A stretch of 64,000 nt of DNA from Adiantum capillus-veneris (Eukaryota; Streptophyta; Polypodiopsida; Polypodiales; Pteridaceae). The translations under genes and the position numbers were made by a program. Location of the stretch: assembly GCA_014529385.2 (NCBI GenBank), contig CM043943.1:105250355-105314354 (forward strand). Reading direction: 5' to 3'. Numbering within the stretch: position 1 is the first letter of the stretch; every line of letters starts with the position of its first letter. Shown one piece after another: positions 21,555 to 31,546 of this stretch. The notes below the pieces were generated by a model. The model had not been told where the DNA came from, did not search any database, and was given only the letters and a program-made list of their open reading frames with translations.

Positions 21555-22178
21555 TTATCTACTTGCTACGCGAGCTACGGAGCCGCCATTGGAGAAGCGA
21601 CACCGCCATTGTGTTAGCAACGGCAAGAGCTACGTACAGATACCAAGGGTGCGCGCTATCGGCTTCTATGTGTGGTAAGTTCCTACGAGCTTCGGTGTGA
21701 GTTTTCTTCCAGCTCGTGTGTCGGAATGGAGCGTGCAGCATATCTATAGAACCACAACGAGTAGAGCTACGCATTAGTACCATCGGGGTCAAGTTTCGGT
21801 CACCTGTATTTTTCCGCCTGTCTTCATACGCGTTTACCGCACGGAGTGATTATAGGTTGATTTTGCAGTTCAAGTCTTTAGGGTGTTGTTCTTACCTAGT
21901 GTATAGACTTCCCCTTGAGTTTGAGATCGATTCAATGATTCTAAATCCTGTTTCGTATAGCATTCGTTCGTAGTACGGATTTCAGTCACTTGCGTATTTT
22001 AGAACTTAGATTTGATTTCCTTAGTAGTGATTGTCATTAGAAGGTCGAGTAGGTGATTTGACACCCACCTAGTTGTTTCCATGCGCCTGCGGGTCAAGCT
22101 CCGTCCTCGTCTGGCAAATTCTGTTGTTGGTTGAGTTCTCGCTATTTAGCTTCCGCTAGCGGCGTAACCGCCTTAACA
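21166..22178 (+). repeat. 5' LTR of the giant element (1,013 bp)
   Basis: It starts TGTTGAGCC and ends GCCTTAACA. A TATATAAG box lies at 21376-21383. A (GA)n tract of about 94 bp at 21459-21552 would fall in the transcribed part. The sequence is near-identical to 46049-47053. Confidence 0.95.
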
Positions 22179-22180
22179 TT

Positions 22181-22198
22181 AGGCGCCGCTGCCGGGGA
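22181..22198 (+). other. Primer binding site, tRNA-Asp-like
   Basis: AGGCGCCGCTGCCGGGGA begins two bases after the LTR. It matches the complement of a plant tRNA-Asp(GUC) 3' end (TGGCGCCGTTGCCGGGG) except at two positions, the first base and the T-to-C at position 9. This primer type is known from Athila-like elements. Confidence 0.75.
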
Positions 22199-22712
22199 CG
22201 AGAGCCCTAAGTAGGTGACCTTAGACTAATCCTACGAGGTGAGTCGTATAAACTACTTTGTATACTTTAGTTAGAAAAGATCTAGGAGTGGTGGACTCCG
22301 AAGATCTCGAGAGATACTAGGAAGTGGAGTATTCCTGGGTCTTCCGTGTTGACAGTATTTTTAGTTTAGCTTAGATTTGTTTGTTGTTTTGTTGGTGTTG
22401 AGTAGTTGTTGATAGAAGAATAATTTGCTAGTCCGTGAGTGGCAGTGGATCTCTTTAAAATCACAATTACCAAACCCATTTTATGATTAGGAATAGCTTA
22501 GGTAGGACTTCATTTGATCCTGATCTGGAGCTAGTAATCATTGGAGTATTTGCTTGATATGGTTGATTGCATGTTAGATCACTAAACCGTCGAGTTAGTA
22601 GTGAAGCTTGCAATAAACAAAAGTCAGAGAAATTTTCTGTGTATCTGGGAGTTGCTGAGCACTTGAGAAAGCTTTAGGAAGGATTCTGTGCAAAAAACTG
22701 GAAATCTGCAAC

Positions 22713-23436
22713 TTTAGACATCATACGCGTATGATGTCTAAATGACCAAACAGAGACCAAAACAGAAATTTTGACTTTACCAGAGTGTTCAAAAAGGGGG
22801 TTATACCCTAATTTCAACTTAAAACAAGAGCATTAACACTCAAAGAAACCCAAAAAGACAAGTCGGAGTCCAAGAAATGCAAAGAATAGGAAATTTTGGA
22901 TTCAGATTTTGTTTTTACATTCAAACCTGACAAAAACACTTGAAACTCAATTATAAACATTGGAGAAGGCTTAAAACCAAGAATAGTCCAAATCTGTGAA
23001 AAAAGACATCATACGCGTATAATGTCTTTTAGCACATCCACTGCTTATTTTTGATATCTGACCTGACAAGATTGTTACAAACACTGTAGAAAGCAAAAAT
23101 ATCAAGTCTTGACCCAAATTGATGAAAAAGACATCATACGCGTATGATGTCTTTGACCTAATTTTGGACATATTTTGATACTTTGCCAACACAGATCCAT
23201 TGTAATAGCTGTCTAGAGGTTATATTTCAAGTTTCATCCCATTTGGATCACAACTGACCCAAAAACAAGTCAAAAGCGGAAAATTGCCAAGAAAAGCCTA
23301 AATTAGCCATAACTTGCTCAAACAGAGTTCAAACTGAATTTTGTGAGTGGAAAGAGCATAAGGGGGCTACTAAGAGTGAGCATAACCAAAATAGTCCAAA
23401 TCTGTGAAAAAAAGACATCATACGCGTATAATGTCT
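22713..23436. repeat. Four 24-bp palindromes in the leader of the giant element
   Basis: The half-site AGACATCATACG followed by its exact complement occurs at 22716-22739 (extendable to 22713-22742), 23004-23027, 23129-23152 and 23413-23436. The second and fourth share one G-to-A change in the right half. Start-to-start spacings are 288, 125 and 284 bp. The sequence before the second and fourth copies (AGTCCAAATCTGTGAAAAAA) is also duplicated, so the palindrome sits in a larger tandem repeat of about 409 bp. Confidence 0.95.
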
Positions 23437-23817
23437 TTTTTAGCATAACTGCAACAAAATTCTCACTTGATGAAACAGAAGTTGTTCAACTGATAGGATT
23501 AAATAATTGACCAAGTATCAATCAGTTTGGATCAATTCTGACCACAAAAACTTGGGGAAAACAAATTGTTGAGACGGAAAAGTTAAAGTCCTTTAGGGGA
23601 ATTGATGAATTTGAGATCGGGCAGGAATCTCTAGAATAACCAACCAAGACAAGGAGAACAAGCAAGTGTCATATCAACCGAGGGAAGTGTAAACCAAAGT
23701 TGGGTGCAACCAATAGAGCCGATCTTTGAAGGAAGTGTTTCTGATACTTCTTCGGAGAGATCTTACGAGATTTTCACCGAACACTTGGAACACTTGAACC
23801 TGAACAACAGAGAAAAT

Positions 23818-25713
23818 ATGGCAGCAGGATCATCAAACCCTTCCGCCACAATGAAGCTATTGTTCATAAAATACCAGTACAACAATGAGCAAGGTACCAA
23901 GATCTACAAAGATGGAATGGACCGCTATTGTGTAAAGATAGAAGAGAGACCTAGTGAGTTCAAGGACTTAGTGCCTGTGAGCTATAGCGGAGATAGATAT
24001 CTAGATGACGAGGGTACCATGTACTTGGTAGTCCTAAACCCTAACATTGTGGACAAGTGGGGATTGATGGGCACCAAAGCCAAAGTAGATGAAGAACTTG
24101 AGGAGAAGGCACCAATAATGAACTTCCCTGATGCGAGGTTAAGAAGAGAGAATGAAACTACAAGGATCAACACTGATAACATCTATGTGGGGCTATACAA
24201 ATATAATAATGGGGAGCAAGATCTCTATTATAGATGTGAAGAACCCTACACCGGAGAGTTGACAGACCAAAAAAGACTTTATGTCTTTACCTACACAGAG
24301 GGATCGAAAGTGAAAATTGCTGCTTACGACAAGTATGGGAGGCAATACTCAACAATGGGCAAGAAAGAATTAGAAGCATATACATACTTTGGGGGACCAC
24401 TACATCAGTATTATGTTACTTCTAGCTCACAAAGACCAACACCAACAAATGGAGTGCAAAACCCAATGACGACAGGAGGACAAAGAACTCAGGCTGCTGA
24501 CTCTTTCAGTCAACCTCAATACTCGAAGCCCGGACCAATGGGATCATTACATTCCAGAGAGTCAATGGATACGAATCGAGGTAGTGCAGTTCCAATCCCC
24601 ACATATACCACTCTAGGTCCAAGGTTCGAAGCGGAACCATCACATTTACCTCCTAGTAGTAGATTCAGGGCAGGGGAACCGACAAGGGTAACCCATGAAG
24701 TCCATGATGCTAGAGAAAGCTTTAGCCGGGACACAGGATCAATGAGATTGGTAGCAGACCATAGACGTATGAGACCATCTCAAGTAGCGAAGTGTATGCC
24801 AAAGAAGTATGGTGGTTCGGGAGATCCGTATGCACATGTGTCACTCTTTAAGCAAGTCGTAAGAGCTGAGCAGATAACCGATTTCCATACACAATACGAG
24901 GGATTTGGTCTTACTCTAGAAGGTACGGCATTGACATGGTTTCAACCACTGAACATAGGGGGATTCCATGACATTGACCATTTGCTAAGAGAGTTTGCTG
25001 AGGAATTCTCAAAACGAGGGATTAAGCACAATACGGTCTCACAAATATATTCTTTTAAACAGAGAGAACACGAAAAAGTGAAGGAAGCTTCACTTCGCTT
25101 CAAACAATACATTGAGAGATGTCCAGTACGTGAACGACCACAAGATGACAGACTATCTGTTCTCTTTATTGAGGGACTGAGAAACGACACTCTCAAGAAG
25201 GACTTGCACTTGAAAGCTTGTACAAGTTTCGAGCAAGTAACGAGAGAGGCATTGTACTTAGTGGATAACTGTACGGTTTATGGAGAGGTGTCAGCGGATA
25301 CAGATTTTGCATCCAGTAGCTCCTCCCCCATAGCGAGCGAGACTACCACTAAAAAGAATGTTCAAACAACAAGCATGCCAAATGTAGAGCAAATGATAGA
25401 AGATGCTCTAAAAAGGATGGCACCATACCAAAAACCATTGCCAAAACCACTAAAATGGTGTGCTATTGAACAAAAATGGACAAACCATCCAACAGAGGAG
25501 TGCTATTACAACAAAGGGTATGTAAGGGAGCGTCAGTATGCACCTCCTGCTCAATTAGCACCACCTCAAGTACATCCAGTACCTCGATACCCAACGGGAA
25601 ATGTACCAGGACCTATGGGGATAGAAAGACCGCAACCGGTATTGGGACAACAACCACCTTTACCAGGAGCAAGACTAGTGGGCATTAGATATGCACCAAC
25701 CTTAGAGAATTAG
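23818..25713 (+). CDS. Gag of the giant element, N-terminal and core part
   Basis: An open frame of about 630 codons starts at the ATG at 23818 (ENMAAGSS); the frame is open further upstream without an ATG. The first 330 residues form an unfamiliar globular region rich in charged residues and aromatic residues. The core at about residues 325-500 has the usual plant gypsy gag pattern: YGGSGDPYAHVSLFKQVV, LTLEGTALTWFQPL, FAEEFSKRGIKHNTVSQIYS and LRNDTLKKDLHLKACTSFEQ. A Pro-rich stretch follows (APPAQLAPPQVHPVPRYP). It stops at TAG 25711-25713, with a second stop TAA at 25717, after which the same frame continues. Gag packages the RNA in cytoplasmic particles. Confidence 0.85.
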   Translation: MAAGSSNPSATMKLLFIKYQYNNEQGTKIYKDGMDRYCVKIEERPSEFKDLVPVSYSGDRYLDDEGTMYLVVLNPNIVDKWGLMGTKAKVDEELEEKAPIMNFPDARLRRENETTRINTDNIYVGLYKYNNGEQDLYYRCEEPYTGELTDQKRLYVFTYTEGSKVKIAAYDKYGRQYSTMGKKELEAYTYFGGPLHQYYVTSSSQRPTPTNGVQNPMTTGGQRTQAADSFSQPQYSKPGPMGSLHSRESMDTNRGSAVPIPTYTTLGPRFEAEPSHLPPSSRFRAGEPTRVTHEVHDARESFSRDTGSMRLVADHRRMRPSQVAKCMPKKYGGSGDPYAHVSLFKQVVRAEQITDFHTQYEGFGLTLEGTALTWFQPLNIGGFHDIDHLLREFAEEFSKRGIKHNTVSQIYSFKQREHEKVKEASLRFKQYIERCPVRERPQDDRLSVLFIEGLRNDTLKKDLHLKACTSFEQVTREALYLVDNCTVYGEVSADTDFASSSSSPIASETTTKKNVQTTSMPNVEQMIEDALKRMAPYQKPLPKPLKWCAIEQKWTNHPTEECYYNKGYVRERQYAPPAQLAPPQVHPVPRYPTGNVPGPMGIERPQPVLGQQPPLPGARLVGIRYAPTLEN

Positions 25714-26988
25714 GAATAACAAGCCTTAGTGCCTGTTCAAGCCTATTATGAAGAATCTGGTGCACACATGTCTCCAACTGTGTATTACCCACCAGAAGAA
25801 CCCAAACAACCAGAACCATGGGGCATGATTGGGAATGTTGGAATACCAACAGTTATAAGTGCTTCTGATGAAGAGAGATACAATTTGGACACAAGAACAT
25901 TGATGTTCATAGCTCATGGAGGGTTAACAGGACAAAGACCATCCTATCCACAAAGGACGAATCAAATGGGACCAAGACCAACACTAGGATCCTGTTACAA
26001 GTGTGGAGGTGACCATCTGATGAATGTTTGTCCACATACGGAAATCATTAGAATTAACGCTTATTGCACTGAGTGTGGGGTTACTCACTTCATTGAGGAT
26101 TGTTCAAAGAATCCAAACAAAGTGCAAAAGACGACATTGAATATGCTAGAAACTATTCCTACCAGCAGTGGGTCTGAAAATGAAACTCTGATACCAACGC
26201 AAGTTGTTACTAGAGCTCAAGCTAAGAAAACCACTAGAGAACCTGAGAATGGAAAGTTAGCGGCTGAAGTGGTTAGTCAAGGACCGCGGAGTCAGAGAAA
26301 CACATGGAAAGCTAGAAAAGCACGCATGAAGTTCAGAAAAGAACGTGAAGACGCTATTCTAGCTGAGGAACTAAAGCGAACTAAAGATAGATTAGAAAAA
26401 CTTGAGAGTCAAAACGGAAAACGAGAGATGAGCCCGGAAAGAACGAAACAAAAGAATATCAAAGAAACAACGAGCTTAAGCTCAGGGGGATCAGTGCTAG
26501 TCGACAAAGTACACGAACCATTGGACGCACTAATGAGAGCTTATGAAGCTAGGTTAAAGAACAACCAAACACAAGAACAGAGGTGGATGACATACCCAAA
26601 CGCGGAATTGGAAAAGCAGAGACTTGAAATGTGCCAGAGAATGATCGAGACTGCACAAGCCTTATTAGAACCACCAAGAGAAACAATGAATTGTGGAACG
26701 GAAAACCCAATTCAGCAAGAGACTATCATTTCACGGGTAGCTGAAAAGACTCCCAGTGCACAAAAGCCTGAAAATACACACAAGGATGACCGCATAGTAT
26801 TGAACACAACCGATCAGGAGATAGAGAGTTTTCATCCAGTCATACAGAGGTCTTACGGAAGAGATGAGGATTACAATGAATTTTGGAAACAAGTGAGAGA
26901 GGCAAACTTTGCAAACGAGCTAAGTTGCCAAGCTAATCAGACAAAATTGGGAAAAGGACATCAGGAATCCTCCCATAGTGGAATTTGA
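25714..26988 (+). pseudogene. Gag C-terminal part with two zinc knuckles
   Basis: It is in the same frame as the upstream gag and separated from it by TAG and TAA. It contains two C-x2-C-x3-H-x4-C knuckles in series (CYKCGGDHLMNVC at 26002-26040 and CTECGVTHFIEDC at 26065-26103). The spacer before H is one residue shorter than the classical CCHC form. A basic and coiled-coil-like stretch follows (ARKARMKFRKEREDAILAEE, LEKLESQNGKREM). The frame ends at TGA 26986, and the protease continues one frame over with a short overlap. The overlap could be a real frameshift site or decay; one copy cannot tell. Confidence 0.8.
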
Positions 26989-27700
26989 GGCAGGATCTCA
27001 AGTGGACTTGGATCTGCAATCTTACTGTGGAGATGGGGGCTCTGTTAGAACAATGGAAAGCAAACCTCACTCACTGAATACGTTACCTTCATACTTAGGA
27101 GAGTATGAAGCAAAATCCGAAACTAGAGCACTTCCCTCACGAAGAATCTCATCAGAAAAAGTCATGGACTCGCAAGGATTGATAGAGATCTTGTCAACAC
27201 CAGTGACATGCACTATCACTCTAGCTGAGCTTTTGAGGCTAAGACCACATATGTGGACCATTGTAGGAAAATGCTTGGAGAAATTTGGGATAAAAGACCC
27301 AACATTGAGACTGCAAGAGGGTATACAAGAGCTGAGCAAACCACAAAAGAACGCTAAGCCTGTACCCTTAAACAAGGTCGGAGAGTATTGCGAAGGTGAA
27401 GAGGGGAATACAACCTTACCAGTTGAATTCCAAGGAGTGAACACGATGGCAATACTAGACAGCGGAGCTGGGGTAGCCATTGCTACAAAAGAAGTCTGGA
27501 AAAAATGGGGGAAACCAGCAATAAGGAAGACTAGGTTGAAACTCCAATTATCAGATGGACACATGGAGAAACCTATGGGGTTATTAGAGAAAGTCGTAGT
27601 GACTTCTTGCGGCATTGAATACGAACATACTTTTGCTATTGTCGATTTTGGCAAGGAGAATAACTATGATATCATATTGGGAAGACCATTCATGAGATAG
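26978..27700 (+). CDS. Aspartic protease domain (first) of the giant element
   Basis: The open frame of about 240 codons carries a retropepsin-like domain in its second half: AILDSGAGVAIATKEVW at about 27449-27500 with the catalytic DSG, then TSCGIEYEHTFAIVDF and IILGRPFMR at the end. It would release the particle proteins from the polyprotein. It overlaps the end of gag in another frame. The frame ends at TAG 27698-27700 right after PFMR, and downstream codons (LKMVQDWGYDHIYLR) continue the usual protein. The related fragment at 48545-51290 has a TAG at exactly the same place. Confidence 0.85.
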   Translation: MEFEAGSQVDLDLQSYCGDGGSVRTMESKPHSLNTLPSYLGEYEAKSETRALPSRRISSEKVMDSQGLIEILSTPVTCTITLAELLRLRPHMWTIVGKCLEKFGIKDPTLRLQEGIQELSKPQKNAKPVPLNKVGEYCEGEEGNTTLPVEFQGVNTMAILDSGAGVAIATKEVWKKWGKPAIRKTRLKLQLSDGHMEKPMGLLEKVVVTSCGIEYEHTFAIVDFGKENNYDIILGRPFMR

Positions 27701-28834
27701 TTGAAAATGGTCCAAGATTGGGGTTACGATCACATATACCTGAGAAATATAGAAACCACTACACGTGTGAACCTGAGAGACCATAGCCACAAAGATGTGA
27801 ACCGAACACCGGTAGAGGAGTTTGATTCAGCTACTTTGGCGGGATCCGAATTTCCAGCTTGGTTAGGTAAGCCCAAGGAGTTATGGATGTGTGGAGCCTC
27901 GAAATGTGGAAGTCTGAGGCGAGAAGAATGTGTTTTATAAAGGGCTATCAAAGACGAAGCTTATGTAGGAGAACCCTTTTCAGAGGACACGCTTGAACCA
28001 TTAGAATGGACACACATTCTAGCAACCCTAGATGTTTGTGCAATTCCGGATGGTCCCACAACAAAATTTTGCGACAAGGACAGGTACGACGTGGTTCCGT
28101 ACTTCATGTTGAGAACTGTACTCGAAAAAGAAACTGAAAAGAACGATACACTGGAAAAGGAAGATGAAGAAGAGGTGTTTCACGACATTCCCGATCATCC
28201 AGAGTGGGGAAATGAAGCAGACAACGAGTCAACGGATAGTTCAAGCGGAAACGAAGAAACTATAACGGATGTCAGATTTTATGATTTTCCGAACCAAACT
28301 AAACACGCCAGAAACGCTATAGAGCAAAGAGAAAAACAAAGGGGGTTAGAACCAATCCGATGCCTAGAATAAGAGGAAAAAATCAATTCCTAATGCTAGT
28401 AAAGGCGGAAGATTGTGTTAAGGACAAGATTTCTGGAAGAATGAGAGGCAATGATCAAAAGAGCTTACGAAAAGACAAAAAAGGCTCAAGAAATCAAGTT
28501 CAAAGGAATGGAACGAAAACAGAAACAAAAAATCAGAAAAGAACAAGCGCAACAGAGAACACACGGAGTCCAAGTTAGAACGTAGAAACAAGTACAGAGA
28601 GCTCAAGAAAACTCTGAAAGAAGTTTGGACGACAGAAATTGAGAGTGGAGAGGACGAAAACGCCAAAATCAAGGAAAACATGGATGTTCCCTCTCACTAT
28701 AGGAAATTCACAATAGAGGATAGGAAGGTGGTATTAACCCAACCTATTCGAGAGAGAAGGGAGAACGAATCTTATGACGGACCGGAGGATGCAAAAAAAG
28801 TTGATTTAGCAGCTCCAGTGAGACACCTAGACCG
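27701..28834 (+). pseudogene. Linker between protease and reverse transcriptase
   Basis: Coding continues in the protease frame after the TAG: WGYDHIYLRNIETTTRVNLR, then EEFDSATLAGSEFPAWLGK. It passes a TAA near 27938 and continues with ILATLDVCAIPDGPTT and a very acidic block (EKEDEEEVFHDIPDHPEWGN) to a stop near 28370. A lysine- and glutamate-rich stretch in changing frames follows to 28830. Parallel blocks exist in the minus-strand fragment at 50124-50980, so this is an authentic part of the polyprotein of the lineage rather than random sequence. Confidence 0.65.
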
Positions 28835-30233
28835 GTGTACATAGCCACAGATTTGTCTCCAGGCGAGGAAGAGAGACTTTTGAGTCTTCTCAGAGAGTAT
28901 AGGGATGTGTTTGCATGGTCTTATAAGGACTTAAAGGGAGTTGACCCATCGATATGCCAACACACAATCCCACTGAAACAAGACGCAAAGCCTAGCAGAC
29001 AGAGACCATACACATATAATGATACATTTTGCTAAGCGAATCAAAGAAGAGATAGATAAGCTAATGGAAGCTGAATTCATATACGAGATTGAACACACCG
29101 ATTGGGTATCTCCAATTGTGGTAGTACCCAAGAAGAACGGAAAACTCCGAGTGTGTGTCAACTTAAAGAAAGTGAATGCTGCAACAATCAGGGACAATTA
29201 TCCCCTGCCGATAACTGATCATGTTCTAGAGCGTGTATCAGGGAAAACAGCATACTCTTTTCTTGATGGTTTTTCAGGATATAACCAGCTAGCCATAGCA
29301 CTGGAAGATCAACATAAAACAGCTTTTGCAACGGAGTGGGGAATTTATGCTTATCGGGTTATGCCTTTTGGTCTAACCAATGCTCCCGCAACCTTCCAGA
29401 GGCTGATGACGCATGCTTTCAAAGAATACTTAAGGTTGTTTCTAGAAATATACATGGATGACTTATGTGTACATTCTCTTCTGAGAGATGAGCATCTAGA
29501 ACACCTAAGAAAAGTATTTGAGAAATGTAGGACATATCGCATTTGTCTCAATCCTGAGAAATGTGTGTTTATGGTCCGACAGGGCAGAATTCTGGGACAT
29601 ATTGTCTCACAAAACGGAATATCCACGGATTTAGAGAAGATAAAAGTTATAGTGGATATGCCTAGACCAACCAATGCGAAACAAGTACAGAGCTTTATGG
29701 GACATTGCGGATATTATAGACGATTCATTTACATGTACGCTATAATAGGCCAACCACTTTACAGGCTAATAGTGAACTTTGAATGGACAGAGGAGTGTGA
29801 GGAATCATTCAAGAAATTGAAAGAGGCACTCATTACTGCTTCAGTCTTGAAATCACCAGATTGGGAGAAGATATTCCATGTGCATATAGATGCTTCGGCA
29901 TATGCAATAGGATGCATTCTGGCTCAGCCAGAAGAAGGAAACATGGATTTTCCTATCTGTTACGCCAGTCGACAGCTCAACAATGCAGAGAAGAATTACA
30001 CCACAACAGAGCGAGAAGGATTAGGAATGATATATGATGTGAAGAAATTTCGGCATTATCTTCTAGCCAACAAGTTTGTGTTTTTTACGGATCACCAAGC
30101 CTTGCTCTACCTAGTGAATAAACCATGCAATACCGGGAGAATAGTGAGATGGTTCATTATCTTACTGGAATTCGACTTCACGGTAGTAGTAAAGAAAGGA
30201 AAAACACATCTTAGAGCTGATCATCTTTCGTGA
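28835..30233 (+). pseudogene. Reverse transcriptase and RNase H of the giant element
   Basis: The start of the domain (LSPGEEERLLSLLREYRDVF, WSYKDLKGVDPSICQH) ends with a shift near 29030. The main frame (29019-30233) has VSPIVVVPKKNGKLRVCVNL, AYSFLDGFSGYNQL, YRVMPFGLTNAPATFQRLM and the catalytic YMDD at 29451-29462, followed by GHCGYYRRFIYMYA. RNase H has HIDASAYAIGCILAQ, YTTTEREGLGMIYDVKKFRH and FFTDHQALLYLV, ending LRADHLS and a TGA at 30231. All catalytic motifs of a Ty3-type RT are present, so this copy is damaged mainly by the frameshift and stops between domains. The closest relative in the window is the minus-strand fragment at 48545-51290. Confidence 0.9.
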
Positions 30234-31546
30234 TTGACGAATGGAGAAGACCCTATAGGAGTAGATGACGACATGCCAGACGCGTACTTGTTCAACATAG
30301 AAATGATACCGAAGTGGTCTCAAAATGTCGTTAACCTATTAACCTATGGAGGAGTGTTCGATAGAAGAGAATACAACCAGAAACATATTGCTATTCAGCA
30401 ATCCAAGAATCTTCAATTGGTTGCAGGAAGGTTGTATCAATTGGGAAATGATCATGTTTTACGACTATGCATCAATCCTGAGGAATATAATATATATCTG
30501 CGCGAAGCACATGTTCAGGAATGTGCATTTCATTGTTCAAGAAGGAACACATATAGGAATTTGTTACAATTGGGAGTCTATTGGCCAGGAATGAAAGAAA
30601 GCGTACATGAATATGTCACTGTATGTATTGTATGTTCATCAAAACCGCCAGCAGAGTATTCGACATTATATCAGATAATGATCGCTCGGAATGGAGTCAG
30701 TATATTGTTGAATATCTCACAAATAGAACTTTCCCAGAAGGAACGTCAAAAGCTCGTCAGAAATCTGTAGAGACAGAAGCTAGAGATTACGCTTTAATAG
30801 GAGATCAACTCTATAAGAGAGGTAAAGACAACCAGCTTAGGATTTGCGCATCAGAGACTGAGTATGTGATAATACTAGAGCAAGCTCATGGAGGAGTAGG
30901 TGGAGGCCATTTCTCCGGTGATAAGACAACAAAACTTGTCTTAGCCGCAGGAATATGGTGGCCAACATTACATATGGACGCTGAGGAATACATTAAACGG
31001 TGCGATGACTGTCAGCGGACCAAAGTACCACTTAAAAGAGATGATATGCCGCTTAGACCAATGATGGGGGCAAGAGCTTTTGCAAAATGGGGGATTGATT
31101 ATGTCGGACCCATTTCACCTCCTGCATATAAGACTCATGCACAATACATCGTTGTGGCTACAGACTATCTAACAAAGTGGGCCGAAGCAAAGGCAACTCA
31201 AAAAGCAGATGCCAGGACCACGACACAATTTCTATATGAATACGTCTTTGTACGATATGGATTGCCAATAGAAATTGTGAGTGATCGAGGCACACATTTT
31301 ATAAATGAAGTGATAAAGATCCTTCTAGATGAATTCATGGTAATCCATAGGAAATCAGCCCCGTATCATCCACAAGCAAACGGACAAGCTGAAGCAACAA
31401 ACAAAACCATATGCACGGTCCTTACGAAGATTGTATCTGAGTCGAGAACTGACTGGGACCAGAAGTTGCATTCAACATTATGGGCATATAGGGTAGCATA
31501 TAAAACATCAATAGGAACGACCCATATAACATGGTTTTTGGGCTAA
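30234..31546 (+). pseudogene. Integrase with a duplicated H2C2 zinc region
   Basis: Two similar blocks come in series. The first (30300-30645) has WSQNVVNLLTYGGVF, LVAGRLYQLGNDHVLRLC and EAHVQECAFHCSRRNTYRN, then YWPGM and CIVC. The second (30690-31020, shifted frame) has WSQYIVEYLTNRTFPEGT, LIGDQLYKRGKDNQLRIC and EQAHGGVGGGHFSGDKTTK, then IWWPTL and CDDC. Each has the H-H-C-C set of an integrase N-terminal domain. The catalytic core follows the second block: WGIDYVGPISPPAYK, VSDRGTHF, and the E in PYHPQANGQAEATNK. One frame change lies near 30660 between the two blocks. A duplicated zinc domain is unusual for plant gypsy elements. Confidence 0.85.

Noticed and set aside
21428-21700. Open frames with long Arg-Glu runs over GA tracts (also 46311-46553 and 11015-11373)
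   Set aside because: They arise from dinucleotide repeats in LTRs, have no codon bias or domain, and lie in non-coding LTR sequence.
27067-27654. Minus-strand frame of 195 codons opposite the protease
   Set aside because: It is the antisense shadow of the protease frame, with no domain and an improbable composition.
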